This document shows, in pieces, positions 39,477 to 48,456 of a stretch of 64,000 bases of DNA. How positions within the stretch are numbered: position 1 is the stretch's first letter; every line of letters starts with the position of its first letter. Where the stretch lies: assembly GCF_019063845.1 (NCBI RefSeq), contig NZ_CP077683.1, positions 4,812,501 through 4,876,500 of the forward strand. Reading direction: 5' to 3'. Origin of the DNA: Geomonas subterranea (GTDB lineage: Bacteria; Desulfobacterota; Desulfuromonadia; Geobacterales; Geobacteraceae). The notes beneath the pieces are model-generated. The model was not told where the DNA came from and ran no database searches. It worked only from the letters and a program-made list of their open reading frames with translations. A program made the translations under genes and the position numbers.

Positions 39477-40388
39477 TCACTTGAACGCCCTGGAGATCTG
39501 GACCACCGCCGGGCCCAGGACCACCACCAGCAGGGCGGGGAAGATGGCGAACACCAGCGGGAAGATGAGCTTTATGGTGGTCTTGGCGGCGGCTTCCTCG
39601 GCGGCCTGCCTCCTTTTGGTTCTCAAGTCGTCGGAGAAGGAGCGCAGGGCCTGGCTCAGGCTGGTCCCGAAGCGCTCGGTCTGGGCGAGCATGGTGGTGA
39701 AGGAGCGCATGTCGTCCACCATGGTCCGCTCCGCCATGTCCTTCAGCGCATTGACCCGCGGCTTGCCGGCCCTGATTTCCATGGTGGCCTGGCGTATCTC
39801 CTGGGCCAGCGGGTTCTGATCCAATTGCGGTACCTCGCAGGCGCGCAGCAGCGCGGCGTCCATGCTGACCCCCGCCTCCACGCAGAGCGTCACCAGGTCC
39901 AGCACGTCCGGAAGGGTATGGAAGATGATGAGCTGCCGGCTCTTGACCTTGACCGAGAGCCAGTAACTCGGCAGCAGGTACCCGACGATGGCGCACACCA
40001 GCAGGATGACGAGGTTCATGCTGTCGAAATAGGCGCGCCTGGGAGCGACGCTGATGAGCAGGTAGGGAAGCGGCAGCGTCACGGCTAAGAGGAGCTTGCT
40101 GCCGAGAAAGACGTGCACGCTGTCGCGGTGCAATCCCGCCGCGACCAGGGCTTTTCTGTAGCGGGACTGCTCCTGTTTCGGGAGATTCATCCGCTCGCCG
40201 ATGCGCTGCAGCTTGGCGGCCCAGGTGCCGGACTCGATTTCCGGCATGAGGCGCAAAGGTTTGGCAGTCGGAAAGAAGGCGGCCATACGCTGCGCCACCG
40301 GGCTCCTTCTCGACACAAGGACGCGCGACAGGGCCAGCGACAGCAGCAGCACCGAGCAGAACACCGTGAAAGCGATCAGGTAGAGCAT
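39477..40388 (-). CDS. tadC: Type II/Tad secretion system F family protein (TadC)
   Basis: This 303-residue inner-membrane protein has an N-terminal TM helix, a central T2SSF domain (about 165-290: LPDVLDLVTLCVEAGVSMDAALLRACE..., ERFGTSLSQALRSFSDDLRTKRRQAAEEAAAKTTIKLIFPLVFAIFPALLVVVLGPA) and TM helices at about 93-135 and 265-290. It is the second of the paired platform proteins of the Tad/Flp pilus machine. It follows tadB by eight bases. Other Tad genes (cpaB, rcpA, flp) are not in the window. Confidence 0.9.
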   Translation of the reverse strand: MLYLIAFTVFCSVLLLSLALSRVLVSRRSPVAQRMAAFFPTAKPLRLMPEIESGTWAAKLQRIGERMNLPKQEQSRYRKALVAAGLHRDSVHVFLGSKLLLAVTLPLPYLLISVAPRRAYFDSMNLVILLVCAIVGYLLPSYWLSVKVKSRQLIIFHTLPDVLDLVTLCVEAGVSMDAALLRACEVPQLDQNPLAQEIRQATMEIRAGKPRVNALKDMAERTMVDDMRSFTTMLAQTERFGTSLSQALRSFSDDLRTKRRQAAEEAAAKTTIKLIFPLVFAIFPALLVVVLGPAVVQISRAFK

Positions 40389-40396
40389 GGTGCACC

Positions 40397-41359
40397 TCAG
40401 ATCTGGATTCTGATGATCCTCCTGATGATGATCAGGCCGGCCAGTTGCATGAACGCTGCGAACGCGAGGATGTACAGCCCCAGAGGCTCCCTGGTCAACT
40501 CCTTCTCGTACTCGGGGCTGAGCAGGGTGAAGCAGCCAAAGGCGACCACGGGCAGCGCCCCCAGGACGTAGCCGGAGAGCCTTCCCTGGGCGGTGTAGAC
40601 GCGTACCTGCCTGCGGATCTTGAGCCTCTCCTTGATGGTGAGGGCGAGCTTGTCCAGGAGTTCGGAGAGGTTCCCGCCGATATCGGCGTTGATGGTGATG
40701 ACCGTGGTGAAGAACCTGAGGTCCATGCTCTCCATTCTCTGGTTCATGTCTGCCAGCGCGTCGACGAGCCTCAGGCCGAGTTGCTGCTGTTCGTAGGCGA
40801 TCCTGAACAGTGTTCCGGTCGGGGCCGGCACCTCCTCGCCCACCAGTTGAATGGCCGTGGGGAGGGACTGTCCGGCCCTGAGGGAGCGCGAGATGATGCT
40901 GAGGGCGTCGGGGAAAAGCTCGGTGAACCTGACGATTCTGCGCGAGGTCTTCACCCTGATCACTATCTCGGCAGTCACCACCGGCAAGGCCGCGGCGGGC
41001 AACGCCGCAGGGAGGTACCCTGTCTCCAGCGCGGTCAGCAGGGCAAGCGCGAAGGCGGCCAAAACGACCGCGGTCACCAGCAGCGCGGGAGGGATCTCTA
41101 TTCCTGCCTGCTCCAGCCTTTTCCCCATCTGGCGCGTTTGCGGCAGGCGGGTCAGCAACTCTCCCGCCTGGTGCGCCTTCCTGGTGAGGGCCTCTCGCAG
41201 TTCGGGCTGAACGTCACCCGCGGTGCCGCGCGCCATCTGCTGCAGGCGCCTTCTGAGCTCCGTCCTCGCGGAGGCGTTGCGCTTGAGGATGTAGAGGCAG
41301 AGGGCGCAGCTTGCGCAGAGGGTGGTGAGAAACACCAGTGCCACGATAGGAACAATCAT
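40397..41359 (-). CDS. tadB: Type II/Tad secretion system F family protein (TadB)
   Basis: This 320-residue inner-membrane platform protein has TM helices at about 2-22 and 95-130, a T2SSF domain (about 150-280: FPDALSIISRSLRAGQSLPTAIQLVGEE..., FTTVITINADIGGNLSELLDKLALTIKERLKIRRQVRVYTAQGRLSGYVLGALPVV) and a last TM pair at the C-terminus. It lies between the tadA ATPase gene (nine-base gap) and tadC. Confidence 0.9.
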   Translation of the reverse strand: MIVPIVALVFLTTLCASCALCLYILKRNASARTELRRRLQQMARGTAGDVQPELREALTRKAHQAGELLTRLPQTRQMGKRLEQAGIEIPPALLVTAVVLAAFALALLTALETGYLPAALPAAALPVVTAEIVIRVKTSRRIVRFTELFPDALSIISRSLRAGQSLPTAIQLVGEEVPAPTGTLFRIAYEQQQLGLRLVDALADMNQRMESMDLRFFTTVITINADIGGNLSELLDKLALTIKERLKIRRQVRVYTAQGRLSGYVLGALPVVAFGCFTLLSPEYEKELTREPLGLYILAFAAFMQLAGLIIIRRIIRIQI

Positions 41360-41368
41360 GCTCGGCTC

Positions 41369-42238
41369 CTAGTTGCGGAACATCCCTTCCGGAAGTTCGT
41401 GTCCGAAGAGTCGGAACCGCTCGGCGAACAGCGGTCTCACGCCGGTGGCGCGGAACTCCCCGATGACCCGCCCTTCCTGGTCGATGCCCCTTTGTTGGAA
41501 CACCATGACGTCGTGCATCACGATGGTGCCCCCCTCCATGCCGGTGATCTCCGATAGCTTGACGAGCTTGCGGGTGCCGTCGGAGAACCTGACCAGCTGG
41601 AGCACGATGTTGAGCGCGGACGCCATCTGCTCCTTTATGGCCCGTTCCGGAAGGTCCAGGCCGGCCATCAGCACCATGGTTTCCAGCCGCGAAAGGGCGT
41701 CGCGGGTGGTGTTGGCGTGAACCGTGGAGAGGGAGCCGTCATGGCCGGTGTTCATCGCCTGCAAAAGGTCCAGCGCCTCGGCGCCTCGCACCTCGCCTAT
41801 GATGATACGGTCCGGCCTCATCCGGAGCGCGTTGCGCAGCAGCTCGCGCGAGGTCACCTCGCCCCTTCCCTCGAGGTTCGGCGGCCTCGTCTCCAGGCGC
41901 ACCACGTGGTCCTGCTTCAGGTGCAGTTCCGCCGAGTCCTCGATGGTGACCAGCCGTTCGTCGGAGGGGATGAACGCGGAGAGGACGTTCAAGAGGGTGG
42001 TTTTTCCGGTGCCGGTCCCGCCGGAGACCAGGATGTTCAGCCTGGTCTGCACCGCCCCCTCCAGCAGCTCGGCCATCCGCTCGTCCAGTGTTTCCAGCTG
42101 GATCAGGTCTTTCATGGTCAACGGGTCACGGCCGAAACGCCGGATGGAGAGGACGGGGCCGTCCAGGGCGAGCGGGGGGATGATGGCGTTGACGCGGGAG
42201 CCGTCGGGAAGCCTCGCGTCGACGTACAAGGAGGCCAA
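41369..42238 (-). CDS. tadA: Tad pilus secretion ATPase TadA/CpaF, 5'-truncated
   Basis: The 289-codon frame contains the C-terminal two-thirds of the TadA/CpaF ATPase. It begins inside the conserved [23 protein letters not shown] and continues through Walker [11 protein letters not shown], Asp box IEDSAEL, Walker [13 protein letters not shown] and the His box. Normal CpaF proteins have about 150 more N-terminal residues and a real start. Here homology stops at position about 42226, only a TTG is available, and a stop codon lies just beyond. The sequence upstream instead encodes, on the other strand, an asparagine synthase. The gene is therefore broken or the assembly is chimeric at this point. 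It is listed as CDS because an artefact is not excluded. Confidence 0.85.
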   Translation of the reverse strand: MASLYVDARLPDGSRVNAIIPPLALDGPVLSIRRFGRDPLTMKDLIQLETLDERMAELLEGAVQTRLNILVSGGTGTGKTTLLNVLSAFIPSDERLVTIEDSAELHLKQDHVVRLETRPPNLEGRGEVTSRELLRNALRMRPDRIIIGEVRGAEALDLLQAMNTGHDGSLSTVHANTTRDALSRLETMVLMAGLDLPERAIKEQMASALNIVLQLVRFSDGTRKLVKLSEITGMEGGTIVMHDVMVFQQRGIDQEGRVIGEFRATGVRPLFAERFRLFGHELPEGMFRN

Positions 42239-42240
42239 GG
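42222..42240. other. Junction of two 5'-truncated divergent genes
   Basis: On the left tadA/cpaF homology (minus strand) ends at GTCGAC; on the right asparagine synthase homology (plus strand) begins at TACAAGGAGGCC. There is no intergenic DNA, terminal repeat or insertion-sequence end. Either a deletion fused two divergent genes or two contigs were joined wrongly. Confidence 0.7.
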
Positions 42241-43118
42241 TCAGGGATTACTGGGGACGGCGCCCCTCTTCCCTGCGGCGGCCGCGGCTTTTGGAGCGGC
42301 TCTACCCCTATGTATTCGACAACCCCGCGCGCGGTCGTTCCTTTTTGCAGGAGTTCTTCGCGGTCTCGCCGGAGCAGTTGCAGGATCCCTTCTTCTCCCA
42401 CTCCGTGCGGTGGGGGGGAGGGATCCGGAACCTCGCCTTTTTGTCACCGGAGTACCGCAGCTGCCTCTCCGGCTACGACCCTTGCGAGGAACTGGCCCGC
42501 TGGCTGCCGGAGAGCTTCGCAGGACGGGACCTCTTGTGCCGCGCGCAGGTGCTGGAGATAGAGCTCTTCCTTGCCGGCTTCCTCCTCTCTTCGCAGGGGG
42601 ACCGGGTAGCGATGGCGCACTCGGTTGAGATGCGGCACCCCTTCCTGGACTACCGGGTGATCGACTTCGCCTTCCGGCTTCCGGCCCACTGGAAGATGAG
42701 GGGGCTGCAGGAGAAATATTTCCTACGCCGGGCCTGCCGTGGGCTACTGCCGCGGCCGATCGTGAGCCGGGGAAAGCACCCGTATCGGGCGCCGGTGGAC
42801 GCGCTTTTCACCGCAGCCGCGCCTGCCGATTATGTTGACGAACTGTTGTCCGGGCAGAGTCTGAAGGCGAGCGGGTATTTTGACGCGGACAAGGTGGCAC
42901 GTCTCTACCGACGGGTCGCCGAGGCCCCGCGGGGAGCGGTCGGAGAATTCGCCAACATGGCCTTGATGGGGGTCCTCTCCACCGAAATCCTGCACCGGCA
43001 GTTCCTGGCATCCTCCTCCTACCGGGGGGGGAGAAAACTGAGGCCGGACCTGGTGCGGTATGGCGCGGCGAGGAAGCTAGATGGGCGGGATTCTGGGGGG
43101 GGCACCGCCCCTCCCTGA
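42224..43118 (+). CDS. Asparagine synthase-like amidotransferase, C-terminal part (5'-truncated)
   Basis: About 298 codons encode the C-terminal synthase region of an AsnB-type amidotransferase. It starts in a segment like (F)KEAKVRRFWARQP (here [15 protein letters not shown]) and continues to [31 protein letters not shown] and [18 protein letters not shown]. The N-terminal glutaminase domain and the PP-loop (SGGxDS) are missing, so this fragment cannot be an active synthetase. Usual length is about 630 residues. No start codon belongs to it; the open frame upstream is antisense to tadA. It leads into the ligase / NAD synthase-like / ACP cluster, where an intact copy would transfer amide nitrogen to an acid. 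Confidence 0.85.
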
Positions 43119-43129
43119 AGGGAGAGACC

Positions 43130-44674
43130 ATGGAACTGCAGATGGTGCATAGTTTCCTGGAATCCAACGCCCTTGTGCGGCCGGACAAGATAGCCCTGGT
43201 CCATGACGGCGAACGGATCAGCTACCGGCTTTTGAACCATTGCGCAAGCCGTGTGGCGGCCTTCCTGGTGCAGCGTGGCGTGCTTCCGGGAGACAGGGTC
43301 GTGATCCTGCTGAGCAACGGCGTGAAGTATGTGGCTAGCTACTACGGGGTCTTGAAGGCGGGAGCGGTCGCCGTACCCCTCAACGCGGAGACGGGGCAGG
43401 AGGCGCTGAGCCGTCTGCTTGATGAGCTGCAGCCGGCAGGGATCATCCTGGAGCAGGGCGCGGGGTACCAGCTGCAGCAACTCCCTATGGCGCCAGCCTC
43501 GGTACGGTTCCTGCTCGCTGCGGATTCCTCTCTCCCTGTCTCAGAGCCGCGCCGGCTCTGGGGGTGGGACGAGGCGCTCGAAGGGGAGGAGCTTTCCGAA
43601 GGGGCCCGCACCATCCCCGCAGATGCCCTCGCCAGCATCATCTACACCTCGGGTTCCACCGGTCAGCCCAAGGGGGTGATGCTTTCCCACCGCAACATCG
43701 TCAGTAACACCCGCTCCATCGTTGATTATCTGTGCCTTACCGAGAGCGACATCCAGATGGTGGTGCTCCCCTTTTTCTACGTCATGGGAAAATCGCTCCT
43801 GAACACTCACATTGCGGTGGGCGGCACCGTGGTGATCAACAACAACTTCGCCTACACCGCCTCGGTGATAAGGCAGATGGCAGAGGAGGGGGTGACGGGT
43901 TTTTCCGGCGTACCCTCGACCTACGCCTATTTGCTGCACCGCTCGCCGCTGGCGTCATTCCGTGACCGGCTCCCGTGCCTGCGCTACTGCACCCAGGCCG
44001 GCGGCCACATGCCGCGCGAGATCAAGGAACGGCTGCTGCAGGTCCTCCCACCGCACACGAAGCTTTTCATCATGTACGGCGCCACCGAGGCGGCGGCGCG
44101 ACTCACTTACGTGGAGCCGGAAAGGCTCGTGGAAAAGCTGGGTTCCATAGGAAAGGCCATCCCCGGCGTAACGGTACGGGTGCTGGGCCCCGGGGGGGAG
44201 GAGTTGGCCGAGGGGGAATGCGGCGAACTCGTGGCATCGGGTCCCAACATCATGCTCGGTTACTGGAACGACCCGGAGGCGACTGCCCGGGTGCTGGACC
44301 GGAACGGCTACCACACCGGCGACCTCGGTTACCGCGACGCCGACGGCTACCTCTACGTGACCGGAAGGAAAGACCACCTGCTCAAGGTGGGAGGGCACCG
44401 GATCGATCCTCAGGAGGTCGAAGAGGTGCTCATGTCCAGCGGTTTTCTTCTGGAGGTGGTAGTGCTCGGCCTGGATGACCCCCTGCTGGGCAAGAAGCTG
44501 GTGGCGCTCGCGGTTCCCCTGAGCGGCAACCCCAGTGACCGGACCCTGCTCTCTTTTTGCCATGCCAGGCTTCCCAGGCATAAGATCCCTGGGGAGATAC
44601 GGCTGGTAGCCGCACTTCCCAAGTACCCCAGTGGCAAGATCGACCGCGCCTCGTGCCTGGGCCTGTGCGCATGA
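43130..44674 (+). CDS. Acyl-CoA/acyl-ACP ligase (AMP-forming)
   Basis: This 514-residue adenylating enzyme has P-loop IIYTSGSTGQPKGVMLSH, A5 YGATEAAARLTYVEPE, A7 YHTGDLGYRDADGYLYVTGRKDHLLKVGG and A10 PSGKIDR with the catalytic Lys. It activates a carboxylic acid as acyl-AMP, probably for loading onto the acyl carrier protein three genes downstream. Similar ligases occur in exosortase-associated exopolysaccharide clusters next to AsnB-type amidotransferases. A GGGAGAG site precedes the ATG, eleven bases after the amidotransferase stop. Confidence 0.87.
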   Translation: MELQMVHSFLESNALVRPDKIALVHDGERISYRLLNHCASRVAAFLVQRGVLPGDRVVILLSNGVKYVASYYGVLKAGAVAVPLNAETGQEALSRLLDELQPAGIILEQGAGYQLQQLPMAPASVRFLLAADSSLPVSEPRRLWGWDEALEGEELSEGARTIPADALASIIYTSGSTGQPKGVMLSHRNIVSNTRSIVDYLCLTESDIQMVVLPFFYVMGKSLLNTHIAVGGTVVINNNFAYTASVIRQMAEEGVTGFSGVPSTYAYLLHRSPLASFRDRLPCLRYCTQAGGHMPREIKERLLQVLPPHTKLFIMYGATEAAARLTYVEPERLVEKLGSIGKAIPGVTVRVLGPGGEELAEGECGELVASGPNIMLGYWNDPEATARVLDRNGYHTGDLGYRDADGYLYVTGRKDHLLKVGGHRIDPQEVEEVLMSSGFLLEVVVLGLDDPLLGKKLVALAVPLSGNPSDRTLLSFCHARLPRHKIPGEIRLVAALPKYPSGKIDRASCLGLCA

Positions 44675-44747
44675 GGCACGAGGCGCACGGCTGCCAGAAC
44701 GTCAATCCATCCCCACGGCCCGTTCGGGGCGTGAAAGAAGGTGCCTT

Positions 44748-45737
44748 ATGACAATGACGACAGGATTTTTCCCCGATGTGCTCCGGCTTGACCCTCAACG
44801 GGAGGCCGACCGCATCTGCGCCAGGATCAAGGAGTTGATGCGCGATCAGGTGAAGAGGGGTGGGGTGGTGGTAGCCCTCTCCGGCGGGATCGACAGCAGC
44901 GTCACCGCGGCGCTTTCGGTCCGGGCGCTGGGGAGGGAGCGGGTGGTGGGGCTGGAGATGCCCGAGCGGCATTCGGCGCGGGAGACCCTGGCGCTGAGCG
45001 GCAAGGTCGCCGGCGCCCTCGGCATACGGACCCAGGTGGAGGACATCTCGGGGATCTTGCAGTCGGTCGGCTTCTACGAAAAATATGACAGCGCGGTAAG
45101 GATGGTGGTGCCTGAGTACGGCGACGGCTGGGCCTCGAAGATCGTCATCTCCGGCGTGAAGAACCAGCCCCGCTTCACATCCTTCTACCTGGTCACCGAG
45201 AATACCCAGCAGGTACAGTCGACGGTGCGCCTCCCCCTGCAGCCCTACCTGGAGATAGTCGCCGCTACCAACTTCAAGCAGCGCATCAGGAAGATGCTGG
45301 AATACTACCATGCCGACCGGCTCAACTACGCCGTCGCCGGCACGCCGAACCGGCTGGAGTACGATCAGGGGTTCTTCGTGAAGCTCGGAGACGGCGCCGC
45401 CGACATCAAGCCGATCGCCCACCTGTACAAGTCCCAGGTGTACCAGCTCGCGGAGTTCCTGGGCATCCCGGAGGAGATCCGCAGCAGAAAACCGACCACG
45501 GATACCTACTCCCTCGCCCAGGGGCAGGACGAATTCTACTTCTCGCTTCCCTACCAGATGATGGACCTTTGCCTCTACGCCCATAACCACGGCGTGCCGG
45601 CGGAAAACGTGGCTCCGATCCTGGGGCTTGAGCCGCAACAGGTGCGCATGGTGTACCGGGACATCGACGTGAAGCGAAAGACCACGCGCTACCTGCACCT
45701 CCCGCCGCTACTCGTGGAAGAGGTGGCATGGGAGTAA
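44748..45737 (+). CDS. NAD synthase-like ATP-dependent amide ligase
   Basis: This 329-residue protein is of the NAD+ synthase/GAT-like family with the PP-loop VVALSGGIDSSVTAAL and GTPNRLEYDQGFFVKLGDGAADIKPIAHLYKSQVYQLA. It lacks the nitrilase-type glutaminase domain, so it would use free ammonia or a partner amidotransferase. It is embedded between an acyl-ligase and an ACP instead of NAD genes, and contains an unusual insert (PEYGDGWASKIVISGVKNQPRFTSFYLVTEN). It may therefore amidate an activated acid rather than make NAD. The ATG at 44748 has AAGGTG upstream. It is called nadE-like rather than nadE for this reason. Confidence 0.8.
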   Translation: MTMTTGFFPDVLRLDPQREADRICARIKELMRDQVKRGGVVVALSGGIDSSVTAALSVRALGRERVVGLEMPERHSARETLALSGKVAGALGIRTQVEDISGILQSVGFYEKYDSAVRMVVPEYGDGWASKIVISGVKNQPRFTSFYLVTENTQQVQSTVRLPLQPYLEIVAATNFKQRIRKMLEYYHADRLNYAVAGTPNRLEYDQGFFVKLGDGAADIKPIAHLYKSQVYQLAEFLGIPEEIRSRKPTTDTYSLAQGQDEFYFSLPYQMMDLCLYAHNHGVPAENVAPILGLEPQQVRMVYRDIDVKRKTTRYLHLPPLLVEEVAWE

Positions 45738-45760
45738 CAACGCGAAAAGGAGATAACCAG

Positions 45761-46033
45761 ATGAACCTAAAGGATGAGATCAGACATTTCGTGGTGGAAA
45801 ATTTCCTCTTCGGCGATGCCGGGGGGCTCACCGATGACAGCTCCTTCATCCGGGAAGGGATCGTCGACTCGACGGGGATCCTGCAACTGGTAGCCTACCT
45901 CCAGGAGCGCTACCAGGTCCTGGTGACCGACGAGGAACTGATCCCGGAGAATCTCGACTCGGTGCGACGGGTGGCGGCGTTCGTGGAAGGAAAGCGGCAA
46001 GGCGATGCTGCCGGCGCTGGCAGCGAAGGGTAG
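45761..46033 (+). CDS. Acyl carrier protein
   Basis: This 90-residue acidic protein has the phosphopantetheine attachment Ser37 in IVDSTGILQLVAYL, a variant of the DSL motif (DST). It has the usual four-helix layout and ends in a Gly/Ala tail. An AAGGAGAT site precedes the ATG at 45761. It lies 23 bases after the NAD synthase-like gene and 9 before the acyltransferase, and is likely the carrier on which the cluster's acid is built. It is not a fatty-acid housekeeping ACP by context. Confidence 0.88.
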   Translation: MNLKDEIRHFVVENFLFGDAGGLTDDSSFIREGIVDSTGILQLVAYLQERYQVLVTDEELIPENLDSVRRVAAFVEGKRQGDAAGAGSEG

Positions 46034-46042
46034 GGGGAGACC

Positions 46043-46543
46043 ATGCGAGCGACGATGAGCGGCGGGATCCTGCAGAGGGTTCTGGGGAAGCTGGCGATGT
46101 TGGCTCCCGGCGGTTATTCGTTGCGTCCCTGGCTGCACAAGATCCGTGGCGTGCACATGGGGAAAAACGTCTGGATCAGTCAGTTGGTCTACCTGGATGA
46201 CCAGCATCCCGAAAAGATCGCCATCGGCGACAACGTCACCATCGGGCTGCGTTGCACTGTCTTTGCCCACTTCTACCTGGGCGACCGTTGTCCCGAGGAG
46301 GTGAAGGGGGGGGTGGTCATCGGTAACGACGTATTCATCGGCCCCAACTGCACTATCCTGCACGGCGTCACCATCGGGGCGGGGGCCGTGGTGGTGGCGG
46401 GAAGCGTGGTAACCAGAAACGTTCCCGCCGGCGTCCTTTACGGACCGCCGGCGGCCGAGCCTCTGGCCCGCATCACCCATCCGCTCACGGAAAACGGCCA
46501 GGTCCAGTACCAGAAGTTCCTCTTCGGTCTCAAGAAACTCTAG
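46043..46543 (+). CDS. Hexapeptide-repeat acyltransferase
   Basis: This 166-residue left-handed beta-helix protein of the maa/nodL/wbbJ type has IGDNVTIGLRCTVFAH, VVIGNDVFIGPNCTILHGVTIGAGAVVVAGSVVTRNVPAGVLYGPPAAEP. It transfers an acyl group (commonly acetyl) to a sugar or amine. It probably uses the acyl-ACP from the preceding gene. Its TAG stop overlaps the stop of the convergent cytochrome gene in CTAG, so no terminator separates them. Confidence 0.9.
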   Translation: MRATMSGGILQRVLGKLAMLAPGGYSLRPWLHKIRGVHMGKNVWISQLVYLDDQHPEKIAIGDNVTIGLRCTVFAHFYLGDRCPEEVKGGVVIGNDVFIGPNCTILHGVTIGAGAVVVAGSVVTRNVPAGVLYGPPAAEPLARITHPLTENGQVQYQKFLFGLKKL

Positions 46544-47340
46544 TCGTAACTCTTCTTCATCAGGTGGAACAGGAACGCGAGCAGGACCATGAAGCCGACC
46601 GCGATCCCTCCCGCCACCCGCCTTTTCTGGTGCGACTGTTCGATCTCCTTCAAGGCCGCATCCAGTTTTCCTAGCTCCTTGTTGATGGCTGCCGATTCCC
46701 CCTTCACCCGCGCCACGTCCACGTCATGGAACAGGGTGTGGAAGCGGTTCCTCACGGCGAAAAGCGACTTACCCATCTTCTCGGTGTCGACGCCGCTTGC
46801 CTGGAAGCCGGCGATCCGGCGCGAGATGTTGTCGATGTACTCCTCGGTCTGCTGCATGGCATCCCGGATCGCCTGCGCCCTTTCGAAGCTGTGGCAGCGG
46901 GTGCAGCTCTTTTCGTTGATGAGGGCAAGCGACGCCTTCACCACCTGGTGGTTGCCGTGACAGGTCACGCAGGTGGGGCCGCCGGCGCCGAGCGCGCGGC
47001 CGTGCGCGCTGGAGAGGTAATCCTTGTAAACGCCGGGATGGCAGCGCCCGCAAAAACCGGGAATGTCCTTCTCCTTCGGTGCACCCAGAAACCCGCGCTG
47101 CGGCGTCATGGCGTTGGCCGCGTCCTTGGGGTCGCCGCCGTGGCAGCCGTTGCAGGAGATCCCGTTCTCGGCGTGGATGCTGCCGCGCCAGAGGTTGACC
47201 GGTGCGCCGAGCCGGTCCGGCAGCGAGGAGTGGCATTGGATGCAGACCGTCTCCGGCTGCTCCACCGGCGCGGCCAGTGCCGGTTGCAGGAAGAGGAGCG
47301 GGGCGAGGAACAGGATGGCCAGGGTCATTTTCCTTGTCAT
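46540..47340 (-). CDS. Pentaheme c-type cytochrome with C-terminal membrane anchor
   Basis: This 266-residue periplasmic cytochrome has a signal peptide (LAILFLAPLLFLQPALA) and five CXXCH sites (CIQCH, CNGCH, CGRCH, CVTCH, CTRCH). These are followed by a helical coiled-coil-like region (about 150-230) and a C-terminal TM helix (about 236-258) with a basic tail. Its ATG overlaps the cytochrome b stop as ATGA. It replaces cytochrome c1 as the acceptor of the Rieske/cytochrome b complex encoded upstream, as in Geobacter Cbc-type complexes. Confidence 0.9.
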   Translation of the reverse strand: MTRKMTLAILFLAPLLFLQPALAAPVEQPETVCIQCHSSLPDRLGAPVNLWRGSIHAENGISCNGCHGGDPKDAANAMTPQRGFLGAPKEKDIPGFCGRCHPGVYKDYLSSAHGRALGAGGPTCVTCHGNHQVVKASLALINEKSCTRCHSFERAQAIRDAMQQTEEYIDNISRRIAGFQASGVDTEKMGKSLFAVRNRFHTLFHDVDVARVKGESAAINKELGKLDAALKEIEQSHQKRRVAGGIAVGFMVLLAFLFHLMKKSYD

Positions 47341-48434
47341 GACAGGTGCCCCCATACGCTAAGAGCGATCCAGAGCAGGATGCCCGCGATCACCAGGGTC
47401 AGGAATACCGGGCGCTTCAACGGATGCCGCTCCGGAGACCGGTCGATGAAGGGAAGCAGTGCCAGGAAGGTCATCGCCGCCGCCTGAACCGAGAGCCCCA
47501 AAAGCTCGCTCGGGAAGATCTTCAGGGTCTGGTAGTTGGCCAGAAAGTACCACTCCGGCTTGATGTGCGCCGGCGTCTTGAAGGGGTCGGCCGGCACGAA
47601 GGCGTCAGGTGTGAAGGGCATGCCGGGCCAGAAAAAGACGACGGCCAGGAAGACGGCGAAGTAGATGGAGATCGAACTCAGGTCCTGCAGCACGTAGTTG
47701 GGGAAGAAGGGGATTCCGCCGGGGTGCCCCTGGTAGTGGTACTGTTGCGCCTCGAAGGGAGTCGCGGTTCCCTCCCTGCCGAAGGGGGGAGCCGAGATTC
47801 CGGTGCGCTTCAAAAGGAACAGGTGCGCCCCGATGAAGGCCGCGATCACCACGGGAAGTACCGCCGCGTGCAGGGCGAAGAAGCGTCCCAGTGTGGGCGG
47901 GCCCACCAGTTTGCCGCCGCGCAGGAACTCCACCAGGTAGGGGCCCGCCACCGGAATCGCGCTGGCGCTGTTGGTGGCAACCGTGGTGGCCCAGAAGGAG
48001 AGCTGGCTCCAGGGGGCCAGGTAGCCGGTGAGGGAGATCCCCTGCACCAGTGCGAGCAGGGTGAAGCCGGTGACCCAGTTAAGCTCGCGCGGGGCCTTAT
48101 AGCTCCCCATGAGCAGGGTGGAGAGCATGTGCAGGATCAGCACCGCCACCATCATGTTGGAGCCCACCGCGTGACACAGGCGGATCAGCCAGCCGAAGGG
48201 GACCTCGTTCATGATGAAGGTGACGCTTTTGAAGGCCTTGTCCGCGTCGGGGACGTAATAGATCATGAGCAGCATGCCGGTGATCACCTGCAAGGCGAAG
48301 ATCACAAGGAGCACGCTCCCAAGTGAATACCACTCGTTGATGTTGCGCGGCAGCAGGTAGCCGGTCAGCTCCTTCTCCACGATCTCGCCGACCCCGATGC
48401 GCAGGTCGAGCCAGCGGTACAGCCTCTTTAGCAT
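47337..48434 (-). CDS. Cytochrome b of a Rieske-type quinol:cytochrome c complex
   Basis: This 365-residue membrane protein fuses the b6-like and subunit IV-like halves. Heme-ligand histidines lie in RLCHAVGSNMMVAVLILHM and ALHAAVLPVVIAAFIGAHLFLL, and the PEWY motif of the quinol site is present (HIKPEWYFLANYQ). The ATG at 48434 is right for MLKRLYRWLDLRIG. It lies 22 bases after the Rieske gene. It transfers electrons from menaquinol to the Rieske cluster and the pentaheme cytochrome. Confidence 0.95.
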   Translation of the reverse strand: MLKRLYRWLDLRIGVGEIVEKELTGYLLPRNINEWYSLGSVLLVIFALQVITGMLLMIYYVPDADKAFKSVTFIMNEVPFGWLIRLCHAVGSNMMVAVLILHMLSTLLMGSYKAPRELNWVTGFTLLALVQGISLTGYLAPWSQLSFWATTVATNSASAIPVAGPYLVEFLRGGKLVGPPTLGRFFALHAAVLPVVIAAFIGAHLFLLKRTGISAPPFGREGTATPFEAQQYHYQGHPGGIPFFPNYVLQDLSSISIYFAVFLAVVFFWPGMPFTPDAFVPADPFKTPAHIKPEWYFLANYQTLKIFPSELLGLSVQAAAMTFLALLPFIDRSPERHPLKRPVFLTLVIAGILLWIALSVWGHLS

Positions 48435-48456
48435 GGACGTTTGCCTCCGTGGGGGG

